Of a stretch of 64,000 nucleotides of DNA, positions 45,664 to 54,305 are shown in pieces. How positions within the stretch are numbered: position 1 is the first letter of the stretch; every line of letters starts with the position of its first letter. Position numbers and translations under genes: made by a program. The notes under the pieces are model-generated. The model did no database searches. It was not told where the DNA came from and saw only the letters and a list, made by a program, of their open reading frames with translations. This stretch comes from Clostridiales bacterium (GTDB taxonomy: Bacteria > Bacillota > Clostridia > Lachnospirales > WQUN01), in contig JAISZB010000138.1 in assembly GCA_031269465.1 (NCBI GenBank), positions 1 to 64,000 of the forward strand, written 5' to 3'.

Positions 45664-46446
45664 ATGACTGCATTCTTTATGATATTTTCCTTCGGCGCCC
45701 TGATTATTGCGTTCATGCTGGATGGAGGCCATATAGGAGGCCTCTTGAGCCCCACGGCATTCATGATAGTCGTAGGCGGCACAATCGGCGCCACCGGCGT
45801 TACGATACCGCTTCAGACTCTGAAGAGCACCGGAAAGCTCTTCGCCATCTCCATGAGCAATAAGAAGAGAGATCTGAACGCGCTTATCGCCTATTTCAAG
45901 CAACTTTCCACAAAGGCCCGGAAAGAAGGCCTTTTAGCTTTGGAAAGCGACATGAATGAAGACAGCGTCGATCCTTTCATCCGAAAGGGAATATCCTTGG
46001 CAGTTGACGGCACAAACCCAGAGCTTATAAAGTCCATCCTTGAAACTCAGATAGAGCAGATGAGCAAGCGCCACAAGGCGCAGATCCAAATCTTTGAATC
46101 AGCCGGAGGATACGCTCCCACCATGGGCATACTGGGCACGGTCATGGGCTTGGTGCATGTCCTTTCAAACCTTGAGGATGCGGGATCTTTGGGAGAAAAG
46201 ATTGCGGTGGCCTTCCTCGCCACCATGTACGGAATAGGAACAGCCAATCTCCTGTGGCTCCCCATAGCGGGAAAGCTCAAGGCGCTGGATGCCGCCGAGC
46301 TCAAGGAAAAGCTGATGGTAATTGAAGCGGTACTGTCTATAACTTCCGGAGACAATCCCCAGATCATGGTCCAAAAGCTCAAGGTTTTCCTCGATCCTCA
46401 GTCCCTGGCCGAGCTGGAAGCCGGCGAAGGGAGTGAAAAAGCATGA
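45664..46446 (+). CDS. motA: Flagellar motor stator protein MotA
   Basis: A 260-residue inner membrane stator subunit (MotA/TolQ/ExbB family) that with MotB forms the ion channel powering flagellar rotation. There are four hydrophobic segments. The family block GGYAPTMGILGTVMGLVHVL carries the functional proline, and the last helix contains YGIGTANLLWLPIAGKLK. The ATG at 45664 has GAGGA 8-9 nt upstream; the frame is open to 45550 without a ribosome site. The stop overlaps the motB start by 4 nt (ATGA). No other flagellar or chemotaxis gene is in the window. Confidence 0.94.
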   Translation: MTAFFMIFSFGALIIAFMLDGGHIGGLLSPTAFMIVVGGTIGATGVTIPLQTLKSTGKLFAISMSNKKRDLNALIAYFKQLSTKARKEGLLALESDMNEDSVDPFIRKGISLAVDGTNPELIKSILETQIEQMSKRHKAQIQIFESAGGYAPTMGILGTVMGLVHVLSNLEDAGSLGEKIAVAFLATMYGIGTANLLWLPIAGKLKALDAAELKEKLMVIEAVLSITSGDNPQIMVQKLKVFLDPQSLAELEAGEGSEKA

Positions 46447-47210
46447 AGGAAGAGCCCGAACCTCCGGAGAATCATGAACGCTGGCTTATATCATACGCAG
46501 ACTTCATAACCCTCCTAATGGTCTTTTTTGTCGTCTTGTATTCAATGAGCAAAGTGGACGCAGGAAAATATGAAGAGCTGTCCCAGTCGCTAAATTCCGC
46601 CTTAAGCGGCGGCGCGGGAATACTTGACGGCAATCCGGGAGACATCAGTCCCGGCAATTCAGGAATTTTGAAAAAGCCGACCCCCACTCCCTCAGAATCC
46701 AGTGGAAGCGAAAAAGACGCCGCTGAATCTCAAGACATGGAAAAAATAGAGGGGCAGCTGAAAACCTATTTCGATCGCGAAGGCTTCAGCGGTTCTGTAT
46801 CAATGAACATAGATGAAAGGGGGCTTGTCGTAAGCCTTAATGACACGGTCCTGTTCGATCTGGGAAGCTCCAGCATCAAGCCTGAGGCGCGCAACGAGCT
46901 GATTCAGATTGGCGAAGCCCTAAACGCGGTGGACAACTATATAAGAGTTGAAGGCCATACGGACAACCTGCCGATAAGCACCGGCCGATACGCCTCCAAC
47001 TGGGAGCTTTCAGCGGAAAGGGCGACAAATGTAGTCAGGCTCCTGATTGACGCCGCGGGGGTTTCCCCGCAGAAGCTCTCAGCCGTAGGATACGCCGAAT
47101 ACAAGCCTGTTTCAGACAACTCCACAAGCGAGGGAAGAGCAAAGAACCGCCGGGTGGACATTATTCTCCTCAGCAGCAGATACAATGAGCTTGAACAGCA
47201 GATCCGATAA
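46443..47210 (+). CDS. motB: Flagellar motor stator protein MotB
   Basis: 255 residues. A short cytoplasmic tail precedes one transmembrane helix with the ion-coupling aspartate D20 (WLISYADFITLLMVFFVVLY). A Gly/Pro/Ser linker (about 50-95) leads to a C-terminal OmpA-like peptidoglycan-binding domain (SSIKPEARNELIQIGEAL, RVEGHTDNLPI, NRRVDIILL). It anchors the stator to the wall. AAGGGAG lies before the ATG inside motA, and the ATGA overlap implies coupled translation. Confidence 0.95.
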   Translation: MKEEPEPPENHERWLISYADFITLLMVFFVVLYSMSKVDAGKYEELSQSLNSALSGGAGILDGNPGDISPGNSGILKKPTPTPSESSGSEKDAAESQDMEKIEGQLKTYFDREGFSGSVSMNIDERGLVVSLNDTVLFDLGSSSIKPEARNELIQIGEALNAVDNYIRVEGHTDNLPISTGRYASNWELSAERATNVVRLLIDAAGVSPQKLSAVGYAEYKPVSDNSTSEGRAKNRRVDIILLSSRYNELEQQIR

Positions 47211-47306
47211 GGCAAAAACCGCCAAGCGCTTTCGCTATGCTGATTTGAATGTAAAACGCCTTTGCTGGAGATTGACTGTCAAGCGGTATTCAGCTTCCAA
47301 GACAGG

Positions 47307-47405
47307 CATGCTGATTTGCATGTGAAATTCCTATTAAGGAGCTTGATTGCACATCTCTATAGATAATCAAGCTCCTAATCAGGTGCATTTGACTGCAAAT
47401 CGCTA
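47307..47405 (+). repeat. Interspersed palindromic repeat, TTTGCA-end type, preceded by a second fragment
   Basis: ATGCTGATTTGCATGTGAAA ... GGAGCTTGATTGCAC ... GATAATCAAGCTCC ... TTTGACTGCAAATCGCTA. A diverged partial copy (TATGCTGATTTGAATG ... ATTGACTGTCAAGCGG) lies directly in front at 47236-47300. Both are within the transcribed region before the motAB terminator. Confidence 0.75.
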
Positions 47406-47426
47406 CGCCAGCGCCAATGCGCCTCG

Positions 47427-47465
47427 AACCCATGAGCGGGGCATTACCCCTTCATGGGTTTTTTA
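47427..47465 (+). terminator. Intrinsic terminator of motAB
   Basis: The stem AACCCATGA/TCATGGGTT has an internal GGGG-CATTA-CCCC extension and is followed by TTTTTTAG. A repeat copy lies between it and the motB stop. Confidence 0.88.
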
Positions 47466-48123
47466 GCTATGCGGATTTGCATACGCCGGGGCGCTCCGGC
47501 TTTTGAGCTAGGCTGTAAAGCGAGTGCGATTGATATTGGCATCCCACATTGAAAGCGGACAGTCCCTCAGATTTGCAGTCAAACGCAGCAATTTTGAGAT
47601 CTGATCACCTACTTTCAATGTGTGATTGATATCGGCTTTTCACACTAATTGTATAATCCGAGTTCAAAACCGGAACTCTTAAGTGCACATCTGTAAAGCT
47701 AAACTCGGTACGTTTGACTTCGCATAGGATTTCATCCTTAAATTCTCAGCATGCTCCGGAGACAAAGCTTATTTTAAGCTTCTATCTCCAGTAATTTAAG
47801 CTTTTCATTTATCATAGGCATTATATTACATACTTTCATATATAAGGCATGGCTATCATAACATATTTATTTGAAAGGCAATAAATTTGTAAGTTTCATT
47901 GCATGGCTGACGCAAAATATGCTATTTTAAGCTGCGTTTCATTATAGCTGTTTTCAGCTATTTTTGAGCGTTTATTTATATCCGCCCAATAAAATCCTTA
48001 AATATTTTCTCTAAATATCTATACAAATTCCGAATAAAACCTTATAATGACATTAGCGTATCGGTCTTTTGCCGCACTTTTGGGGTGAATAAAATTCTTA
48101 GCAGAAATGTAATCATTTTGTTA
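47466..48123. other. Intergenic stretch with decayed repeat material
   Basis: Diverged palindrome pieces fill 47468-47705 (GAGCTAGGCTGTAAAGCGAG, GATTGATATTGGCATCCCAC, TGTGTGATTGATATCGGC). Beyond that the DNA is AT-rich with no gene. Confidence 0.45.
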
Positions 48124-48151
48124 TTGATATTTGTCCAAAAGAGCGTAAAAT
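48124..48151 (+). promoter_or_regulatory. Candidate promoter of the 285-residue stalk protein gene
   Basis: TTGATA (48124-48129), a 16-nt spacer and TAAAAT (48146-48151). A small GCCCGTCGGGC palindrome follows at 48169-48179, in the untranslated leader. Confidence 0.5.
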
Positions 48152-48214
48152 TGATACGTAGGTATATGCCCGTCGGGCATAAATATTTTATCTCAAAGTG
48201 TAGGAGGGTACGGA

Positions 48215-49072
48215 ATGAAGAGAATCAAGTTTTTATCCGCTTTACTTGCAATCGCGTCATTGACGCTGGCTTCAGCATCCTTTGCGTTCGCAGCCGAAGT
48301 AGTAGTAGACGACAAGGCTGTAGTTGTTTCCGCTCCAGTGAAAGTGTACGACGACCTTAAAGTAACCGACAAGCATTTCTACAATGTAAGAGCATACGAC
48401 CTTGGAGTATATCCCGCTGTCGACGGCCTTGACGATCTCAATGCAACCATCCTCAAAGATCTTGAAGCCGCTTACTCCTTGTCGACGGATCAGCCTTCAA
48501 CAGACGTAAAGAACATTTTCTCAGTGGAATACAAAGTAAAAAACGAGGGGCGGTACGGCATTCTTGAAGTTACATACAATTTCAAGCTAACTGCTATCAA
48601 GACAGAGCCTTATTCAGAGACCAAGACCTACTATGTAGACAAGGAAGCGAATGCCGCCATTTCCGCTGAAGCTTACGAAGCGGCTAAAAAAGTCGTAGAG
48701 GAAAAGCCGGCGGACGCAACTGATAATCCGGAAGTTAAGGAAGATGAAGAAATCGTTGGTGAAATAGATGAAATCGTTCTCGTCCCGTTAAGATCTTATG
48801 CCGAAGCCCTTGGCTACACCTTGGCCTGGGATGCTGAAGCTCAGAAGATCACAATTCTTGACGGCGTAGAGCTTGTCACAACGCTTGCGGTTGGCAAGAA
48901 TGAATACATCGTCGACAACGCCGTCGTTCCCCTTGAAGCAGCTCCTGAGATCCAGGATGGTTATACCTATGTTCCTGTATCCTTCTTCGAGAAGGTTCTT
49001 GGCGCTGTATATTCTGTTGATGAAGATGGCGAAATCGTAATCACAGCCGCTCCTGAGGCAGAAGCAGAGTAA
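48215..49072 (+). CDS. Exported protein with DUF4163/DUF3298-like N-terminal region and copper-amine-oxidase-N (stalk) domain
   Basis: 285 residues. The signal peptide (KFLSALLAIASLTLASASFA...FA) is clear. Residues about 30-155 (FYNVRAYDLGVYPAVDGLDD, YGILEVTYNFKLTAIKTEPY, ETKTYYVDKEA) resemble the DUF4163/DUF3298 region found in PdaC and RsiV-type proteins. The last 100 residues form a stalk domain (EIVLVPLRSYAEALGYTLAW, QDGYTYVPVSFFEKVLGAVY). The C terminus is acidic. AGGAGGG precedes the ATG and a terminator follows, so it is monocistronic. The function is unknown; lysozyme or peptidoglycan interaction is a possibility from the related families. Confidence 0.82.
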   Translation: MKRIKFLSALLAIASLTLASASFAFAAEVVVDDKAVVVSAPVKVYDDLKVTDKHFYNVRAYDLGVYPAVDGLDDLNATILKDLEAAYSLSTDQPSTDVKNIFSVEYKVKNEGRYGILEVTYNFKLTAIKTEPYSETKTYYVDKEANAAISAEAYEAAKKVVEEKPADATDNPEVKEDEEIVGEIDEIVLVPLRSYAEALGYTLAWDAEAQKITILDGVELVTTLAVGKNEYIVDNAVVPLEAAPEIQDGYTYVPVSFFEKVLGAVYSVDEDGEIVITAAPEAEAE

Positions 49073-49097
49073 GAAAGCAACCGCTTGCGGTTCTATA

Positions 49098-49135
49098 GGA
49101 AAAAGCCCTGGGATGAATCCCAGGGCTTTTTTTGG
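49098..49135 (+). terminator. Intrinsic terminator of the 285-residue stalk protein gene
   Basis: The 12-bp stem AAAGCCCTGGGA/TCCCAGGGCTTT has a TGAA loop followed by TTTTTTT. Confidence 0.93.
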
Positions 49136-49204
49136 TTTAGCGAGGATTATGGATGCCTATTTGCAGTCAAGCTCCAAAATCGGAGTATTCATATGCAAAT
49201 CAGC

Positions 49205-49342
49205 ATATGCCGCTTTGCAGTCAAATGAACCGATTTTGATGCCTGAGAGTCCATTGAAGGGTGCGAAATGACTATATCCGCATTTCGCGCTAATTGTATA
49301 ATCAGACGTCAAAATCGGAACTATCCAATGTAAAGCAGTATA
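49205..49342 (-). repeat. Interspersed palindromic repeat, GCTTTGCAG-end type
   Basis: The ends are ATGCCGCTTTGCAGTCAAAT and CAATGTAAAGCAGTATA. The inner arms are GATTTTGATGCCTGAGAGTC and TGTATAATCAGACGTCAAAA. It is a close relative of the copy at 61152 and shares a distinctive GATGCCTGA/CAGACGTC variant of the arm. A fragment precedes it at 49160-49204. Confidence 0.82.
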
Positions 49343-49492
49343 GCATGCAGCCAAATGATCTATGGAAGCAGATGATTATGCGGTTTACGGATGCTCCGCC
49401 ATAAAATAAAATCGGCAGGCCTGGCCGCGCGTCTGCATATGCAAGCATCAATTGATTTAGCGCCCATTTCCGCAAGGCTATCCAGGAGAACC

Positions 49493-50251
49493 TCAATCAA
49501 GCTTGCTTCCGCAATTTCCGCAAAACCTCGTTCCCTGCGGATTGCGCGTACCGCATGATTGGCACTGCGCTTCACTGTCCGCTTCCTGAAGGCTGTTGCC
49601 GCAATTGTTGCAGAATCTCACAGCCACCGCGTTTTTCGCTCCGCACCTCGGACATGTCTTAAGCTCCATGCTTGCTCCGCAGTTATTGCAGAATTTGCCG
49701 CTTCCCGCAGGCTTTCCGCACTGAGGGCATATTGTGGTTTTGCTTTCTATATCGCCCTTCCAGACAGACGCGCTGCCTCCGGCGTCGCTGATGTTTCGCT
49801 TCATCGCGTCCGCCCGGGTCTTGGCTACGAGAATCTCCTGCCTGGGGGCGCATTTTACGCACAAGCCTTCGTCTTCATTCCAGCAGTGGCTGCATACATA
49901 CTTATTGCAGTGGGGGCAGCGGAAGAAATGCTCCTCAGCCTCATTCTGAGCATTGATGAAGGACTGCTCATGCTCCTTGCGCCATTCGGGGCTCCTGCTC
50001 TCAAATCGCTCGGACAGGACGCTTGTCGCCCGGCTGGCGCTATAGCCTATGCTAGAAACCCTTCCGCCAAGGAGGCTTCCCAAAATGCTCGCGCCTTGCC
50101 CGAGGCCGCGCAAAAGGCCTTTCTTCTTGTATGTTTCGCTTTCTATAAAGCTGGTCTTATACCCGTCTGCGCACACGTCGCATTCGAAGGTAAACTGGAA
50201 GCCCGCTTCTGTTGAATTGTCTCTGTAATTTCTCGTGAAGGCTTGCAGCAA
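49493..50251 (-). CDS. Zinc-ribbon protein with five CxxC-type clusters
   Basis: 252 residues. An N-terminal CDVC pair, a glycine-rich segment (GLLRGLGQGASILGSLLGG) and a CPHCNKYVCSHC...CVKC cluster in the middle precede three zinc ribbons at the C terminus: CPQCGKPAGSGKFCNNCG, CPRCGAKNAVAVRFCNNCG and CQSCGTRNPQGTRFCGNCG. The start is TTG 50251 with AAGGGGG 8 nt upstream. It lies 58 bp downstream of another zinc-ribbon gene on the same strand, presumably one operon. Such proteins are often adaptors; the function is unknown. Confidence 0.8.
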   Translation of the reverse strand: MLQAFTRNYRDNSTEAGFQFTFECDVCADGYKTSFIESETYKKKGLLRGLGQGASILGSLLGGRVSSIGYSASRATSVLSERFESRSPEWRKEHEQSFINAQNEAEEHFFRCPHCNKYVCSHCWNEDEGLCVKCAPRQEILVAKTRADAMKRNISDAGGSASVWKGDIESKTTICPQCGKPAGSGKFCNNCGASMELKTCPRCGAKNAVAVRFCNNCGNSLQEADSEAQCQSCGTRNPQGTRFCGNCGSKLD

Positions 50252-50309
50252 TGAAAAAACCCCCTTCTGAAATCATGACTTGGAAGTAAAAAACCGGAAT
50301 CGCTTTCCT

Positions 50310-50642
50310 CTATCTAATTCGCAATTTTTTTCCGCATTCGGTGCATTTTACATTCTCAAAAAACTGCAGGCGCCCGCACCGTTCATTGGAGCAGCGAACC
50401 ATCAGATCCGCTTTGCACCTTTCGCAGCGCTCTCCGACAAATGTCTTTGAGCCGCATGACGGGCATGAGGCATAAAGTGAACGTCCGCACCCTGAACAGA
50501 CCAAATCGCCCTTTTTAATCACTTTCCTGCATGCGGGGCAGCGCAGAGAAAACGGGCTTTGGCTGCCGCATGACGGACAAAAGTGCGAATCTCTGCCGAT
50601 ATACTCTCCGCAGTGAATGCACGGCTCTCTGTAAGTCGCCAT
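50310..50642 (-). CDS. Small multi-zinc-ribbon protein
   Basis: 110 residues carrying at least four cysteine clusters in a row: CIHCGEY...CPSCG, CPACRKV...CSGCG, CPSCGSK...CERC and CSNERC...CTECG. There is no signal peptide. GGAGGG lies 7 nt before the ATG. It is the first gene of a two-gene zinc-ribbon unit. The function is unknown. Confidence 0.8.
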   Translation of the reverse strand: MATYREPCIHCGEYIGRDSHFCPSCGSQSPFSLRCPACRKVIKKGDLVCSGCGRSLYASCPSCGSKTFVGERCERCKADLMVRCSNERCGRLQFFENVKCTECGKKLRIR

Positions 50643-50714
50643 AGGCTTTCCCTCCAGTCAGGCAGGCGCTTAACATATTGCAGCCATAGCGCGCCTATTT
50701 TACTTCATCCCAAC

Positions 50715-50810
50715 TCTACTGATTCGCATATGATAAATTTAAGCTTGATTATACAAGGCCTCAATGGATAATCATGCTTCAAAATCGATGCATTCAACTG
50801 CGAATCAGCA
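50715..50810 (+). repeat. Interspersed palindromic repeat, TTCGCA-end type, short core
   Basis: The ends are CTACTGATTCGCATATG and ATTCAACTGCGAATCAGCA: GATTCGCA is matched by TGCGAATC. The core is AAGCTTGATTATACAAGGCC ... GGATAATCATGCTTC. Confidence 0.75.
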
Positions 50811-50813
50811 AGT

Positions 50814-50835
50814 CAGAACGCGCTTAAGCGCGTTC
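50814..50835. repeat. Perfect 22-bp palindrome
   Basis: AGAACGCGCTTAAGCGCGTTCT is completely self-complementary. It follows the repeat copy by 3 bp in a gene-free gap (50643-51497). It could be an operator or a hairpin without a loop. A diverged repeat copy (CTGATTTGCAGTCATATG ... ATATAATCAAGTTGC) follows at about 50950-51090. Confidence 0.6.
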
Positions 50836-51284
50836 TTGGCTTTATAAGGCTCTTTAGTGTTTAAGCGAATAATCCTTAATGAGGCGAACTCTCTTCAATT
50901 GCTCCGCTATCCGCCCGTGGCTGACGCGCTTAGGTGCAATTTAAGGATATAACTGATTTGCAGTCATATGCGACTGTTTCGAAGGCGGATCATCCATCGC
51001 CATATAATTACGCGGGTGTCAAAAGCCCTTTTTTTGATACCCTTATCATATAATCAAGTTGCAATAAGGCAGTCTCAAGCCATCAGTATAATACAAATAT
51101 ACGAAACAACAGGCACTTTGTCTAGCGATAGATTATATCGGCGCATTCTGCCGCATAAATTCCCACTGAACAAACAATGCCCGCTGTATAATTGATGCTG
51201 AGCTGAAAGCGCCGATTTTAGAGTTATGACTATTCATCGCAATTTCCGTTGCGCGGCTCAATCCTGCGCAATATAACTTCTGGC

Positions 51285-51354
51285 AATATAGGCATTTCGC
51301 ACCCGCTGTATAATCAAGCTTCAAAAAAGGCAGTTTTCAATGAAAATCAGTATA
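51285..51354 (-). repeat. Right part of an interspersed palindrome, left arm lost
   Basis: CATTTCGCACCCGCTGTATA, ATCAAGCTTCAAAAAAGGCAG and TTCAATGAAAATCAGTATA are present. No matching left arm was found. Confidence 0.65.
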
Positions 51355-51452
51355 TAATGCAGCCCCCAGACCCCTTGCCAAATCATATGCGGTTGGAATA
51401 TACTCAAGATGAAAGGCAACTTTTACATTCAACTATCTCAATGAAAAGATCC

Positions 51453-51497
51453 GGGAGGTGAAGGGCTGCCGCCTGACATGCTTGGCGGCAGTAAAAT
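51453..51497 (+). promoter_or_regulatory. Ribosome binding site with hairpin in the SD-to-start spacer (glycine-rich protein gene)
   Basis: SD GGGAGG (51453-51458) and a second purine block AAGGG (51461-51465) precede a perfect 8-bp stem. CTGCCGCC (51466-51473) pairs with GGCGGCAG (51484-51491) around a 10-nt loop. TAAAAT (6 nt) then leads to ATG 51498. Confidence 0.68.
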
Positions 51498-51992
51498 ATG
51501 GGAATATTCAAGCCTTTAGGTGAAATGGTCTTCGGCGTTGCCGGAATAGTCGCTGGCGGAGGCGTTAGCCTTGCAGGATCCCTCCTGAACATCGGCTTGG
51601 TCAAGGAGATCGGCGAAGGCATCAGCAAAAGCGGGATCAAGAGCGGAGCAATAGTAGGCCAGGCGATAGACGGCGCGTTCGGCGTAACTGAAGGCGCCCT
51701 GATGGGCGATCTTTCGACTCTGAAGCGAGGCGCCGGCGAGATAGCAGGTTCCGCAGTGAGCATAGTCTCAGGCGCCGCAATCAATGCCGCCAACGTATTA
51801 AGCGGTGTCGCGGAATCCGTAAACGCCCTGGCTGACGGGGACAAAACCCGCGCGGCCAGTTCTGCGAAAAAAGCCGTGAAAACTATTGTAGTTTCTATGT
51901 TTACGGCGGGCGAGGCAGCGATTGCCGATTCAGCTGATGATGGCGCTGCGGAACCCAGCAAAACCCCAGAAAATTCCGATGGGGATATTTAG
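51498..51992 (+). CDS. Glycine/alanine-rich hydrophobic protein, unknown function
   Basis: 164 residues without recognised family. Much of it is small-residue-rich amphipathic or membrane-like sequence (MVFGVAGIVAGGGVSLAGSL, IAGSAVSIVSGAAINAANVL), reminiscent of glycine-zipper segments, and the C-terminal tail is acidic. There is no classical signal peptide. ATG 51498 lacks a nearby SD, but a strong SD is placed upstream of a hairpin. A strong terminator follows, so the gene is a single transcription unit. Confidence 0.72.
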   Translation: MGIFKPLGEMVFGVAGIVAGGGVSLAGSLLNIGLVKEIGEGISKSGIKSGAIVGQAIDGAFGVTEGALMGDLSTLKRGAGEIAGSAVSIVSGAAINAANVLSGVAESVNALADGDKTRAASSAKKAVKTIVVSMFTAGEAAIADSADDGAAEPSKTPENSDGDI

Positions 51993-52014
51993 AGGCTGAT
52001 TGCTTCTATGAACG

Positions 52015-52059
52015 AAAAAAGGCCCGAAGGGTAAGCAAGCTTACCCTTCGGGCCTTTTT
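52015..52059 (+). terminator. Intrinsic terminator of the glycine-rich protein gene
   Basis: An 18-bp stem (AAGGCCCGAAGGGTAAGC with its complement) is followed by TTTTT and preceded by AAAAAA. Confidence 0.94.
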
Positions 52060-52130
52060 CAGCCGCTTATCAAGTTTGCCGGCTTGCATATGAATGCTTC
52101 CTGTTTGCGAGCTTGATTTATACATCAACG

Positions 52131-52266
52131 GATATTCTGATTTTCAAAGAAGACTGCCTTTTTGAGCTTGACTGCGCCGCGAGTGCGAAATGCCGATATG
52201 GGCAATTCGCACCGCTAAATGGACAGTCAACCTCAAAAAAAGGAACACTTGATGAAAATCGGGATA
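52131..52266 (+). repeat. Interspersed palindromic repeat, ATTTTCA-end type
   Basis: The ends are TATTCTGATTTTCAAAG and CTTGATGAAAATCGGGATA. The core is GAGCTTGACTGCGCCGCGAG ... CAATTCGCACCGCTAAATGG. Confidence 0.85.
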
Positions 52267-52331
52267 ATCAAGCTGGCGCAACGCTGCAAACCAAGTCATA
52301 TCCTTGAGCCGAACCCTGGCCTCATGCGCCG

Positions 52332-53753
52332 CTATTTCAGCAGCTCATACGCTTTGCTCAGGGCCAGATCGCTTTTATAGTAGTTTCTGTACACTGCGAT
52401 ATCCATTTCATAAAGCGTTATATCATCTAAAGTTCCGCTTGCGGGAAGCTGGCTGGCTTCCTGAAATTTGACTACAGCGGCTTTCAGCTTTTCGTCGTAA
52501 AGATTCTTGTTGTCAATAATAGGCACGTCATAGCTCAGATAGCTTAAGATCTCCCTGACAAGGGGAATGTCCGGGGATGAATTGTTTTCATCCAGCTTAA
52601 CTTGGGTTACAATTTGAGGCATGTCCACGAGGATGTCAGGAGTAATTCCAATTTTGTCCAGTTCCTCGCCGCTTCTTCTCAAATACCTCTCAGTCGTCAA
52701 TTTAAGCGCTCCGCCCAGAGGCATCTGATACAAAGACTGGATTACCCCTTTGCCGTACGTGACTCCTCCGACTAATACGGCGGCTTTTGAGTCTTGAAGT
52801 GCTGACGCCAGCACTTCAGCCGCGGAAGCCGTGCCTGAGTCCGTAAGCACTATTATCTTTTCGAAGGGAACCGTCTCGAGCTTGGAGGATATTACAGATC
52901 TATTCCCGTTCTTGTCTATGGTGTACATGATAGGGCCTTGAGGCACAATCAAATTGCAAATCTCCACGGCGACATCCGCGTATCCTCCGGGGTTTCCCCT
53001 GAGATCCAACGCAATTCGCTTCACGCCTTCTTCTTGAAGCCTTGTTATCATCTGCTTGAATTCTTTGGCTGTATCCTCGGCGAACTCGGTGATTCTGACA
53101 TAGCGCGCCTGCGAATTGGACGCCGCGCCTTCAATCAGATCCTCAAAGGCTTCGTCGGTTACAGTATCTATCTTAATGGCTTCCTTCTTGATGCTCAGGC
53201 TTCTCTTGCTAGATCCCCTCGAGAAGGAAATCTCAACGCTCTGAGTGGAGGAGTCGCCTATGAGCAGAATCACATCATCCAATTTCAAGCCTTCGACAGA
53301 TTTACTGTTTATGGATTCTATGATGTCTCCAGCAATCAATCCTGATTTCTCAGCGGGAGTTCCAGGCATGACATAGATGATTTCAGGCTTGGAGGCGCTA
53401 TTCATCTCGACTCTGACGCCAATTCCATACATTGAGCTTGAAAGGGACTGCTCAAGGCGGGCTAGCTCCTCCTCATTGAAATACTGGGTGTAAGGATCAA
53501 GGATGAGCGTCATTCCCCTGACCGCCGCCTCATAGAGCATCTCTGTATTGACCTCGTCTCCAACATACTTTGAGTTAACAAGATCAATGATGCCGGCCAA
53601 GAGCTCTCCTGCGACAACAGCCTTTTCCTCTTCTGTCAGTTCGTTTGAACCGCCTTGCTCAGCGCTCAACTCAGCCGCAAACGCGGCTGCGGGAGAGAAG
53701 CTCAATGCCAGCGCGAGTAAAAGCGCAAGCAGGGATTGCCCCCATTTCTTCAT
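52332..53753 (-). CDS. Carboxyl-terminal processing protease, S41 family (CtpA-like)
   Basis: 473 residues. Signal peptide (SLLALLLALALSFSPAAAFA). A PDZ domain (about 100-180: YGIGVRVEMN, IIYVMPGTPAEKSGLIAGDI) precedes the S41 catalytic core with VKRIALDLRGNPGGYADVAV, the nucleophile region DSGTASAAEVLASALQD and the lysine in GGVTYGKGVIQ. The C-terminal ~70 residues look like a peptidoglycan-binding-type helical domain (YDEKLKAAVVKFQEASQLPA), as in other Bacillota CtpA/CtpB proteins. ATG 53753 has GGAGGAG 5 nt upstream. It probably processes envelope or signalling proteins outside the membrane. Confidence 0.94.
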   Translation of the reverse strand: MKKWGQSLLALLLALALSFSPAAAFAAELSAEQGGSNELTEEEKAVVAGELLAGIIDLVNSKYVGDEVNTEMLYEAAVRGMTLILDPYTQYFNEEELARLEQSLSSSMYGIGVRVEMNSASKPEIIYVMPGTPAEKSGLIAGDIIESINSKSVEGLKLDDVILLIGDSSTQSVEISFSRGSSKRSLSIKKEAIKIDTVTDEAFEDLIEGAASNSQARYVRITEFAEDTAKEFKQMITRLQEEGVKRIALDLRGNPGGYADVAVEICNLIVPQGPIMYTIDKNGNRSVISSKLETVPFEKIIVLTDSGTASAAEVLASALQDSKAAVLVGGVTYGKGVIQSLYQMPLGGALKLTTERYLRRSGEELDKIGITPDILVDMPQIVTQVKLDENNSSPDIPLVREILSYLSYDVPIIDNKNLYDEKLKAAVVKFQEASQLPASGTLDDITLYEMDIAVYRNYYKSDLALSKAYELLK

Positions 53754-53779
53754 TATTACTCCTCCACTCTGTTTCTTGA

Positions 53780-53910
53780 TATACTGATTTTCTTTGTAAA
53801 CCGCCTTTTTAAGCCTCATTGTACAGCGAGCGCTAAATGCAGATATTGTCATTTCGCACTGTCCAATGGATAATCAGCAAAAAAAGGAGCATTTGATGAA
53901 AATCGGTATT
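53780..53910 (+). repeat. Interspersed palindromic repeat, ATTTTC-end type
   Basis: The ends are TATACTGATTTTCTTTG and TTTGATGAAAATCGGTATT. The core is TTGTACAGCGAGCGCTAAAT ... GTCATTTCGCAC. It lies immediately upstream of the CtpA ribosome site, so it probably overlaps the leader or promoter. Confidence 0.86.
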
Positions 53911-54169
53911 GGACGCGCCAAAAAATGAATCTAATCATGCGAGCTGCGCATATATCTTTGAATGCGTCCCCATGCGGTTGGCTCAATGATAATCAAACTC
54001 AACCCATTGGCTTAATTAGCGGCCTGACCTCTTGCCCTCCGCTTCTTCTATTCACGCGAAATAGCTTGTATGTACTGAGAACAGCGCTTTCGATGTGTTT
54101 TCGCGAAAATAAGGATTTGCTAGCTGATGATAGATTATCTTAAGCGCCTCTAAATCCTATGCCGGTGTA

Positions 54170-54305
54170 TATACTGTTTTTCATTTAAAACTGCTTTTTT
54201 AGAGATTGATTATACAGCGAGCGCGAAATGCCGAGATCGGCATTTCGCACCGCTCAATGGACAAGCAATCTTCTAAAAAAGGAGCATTGTATGAAAATCG
54301 GTTTA
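54170..54305 (+). repeat. Interspersed palindromic repeat, TTTTTCAT-end type
   Basis: The ends are TATACTGTTTTTCATTTAAA and TTGTATGAAAATCGGTTTA. The core is GATTATACAGCGAGCGCGAA, ATGCCGAGATCGGCAT and ACCGCTCAATGGACAAGCAA. The arm carries a matched variant: AGAGATTGAT on the left, CAATCTTCT on the right. Confidence 0.85.
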
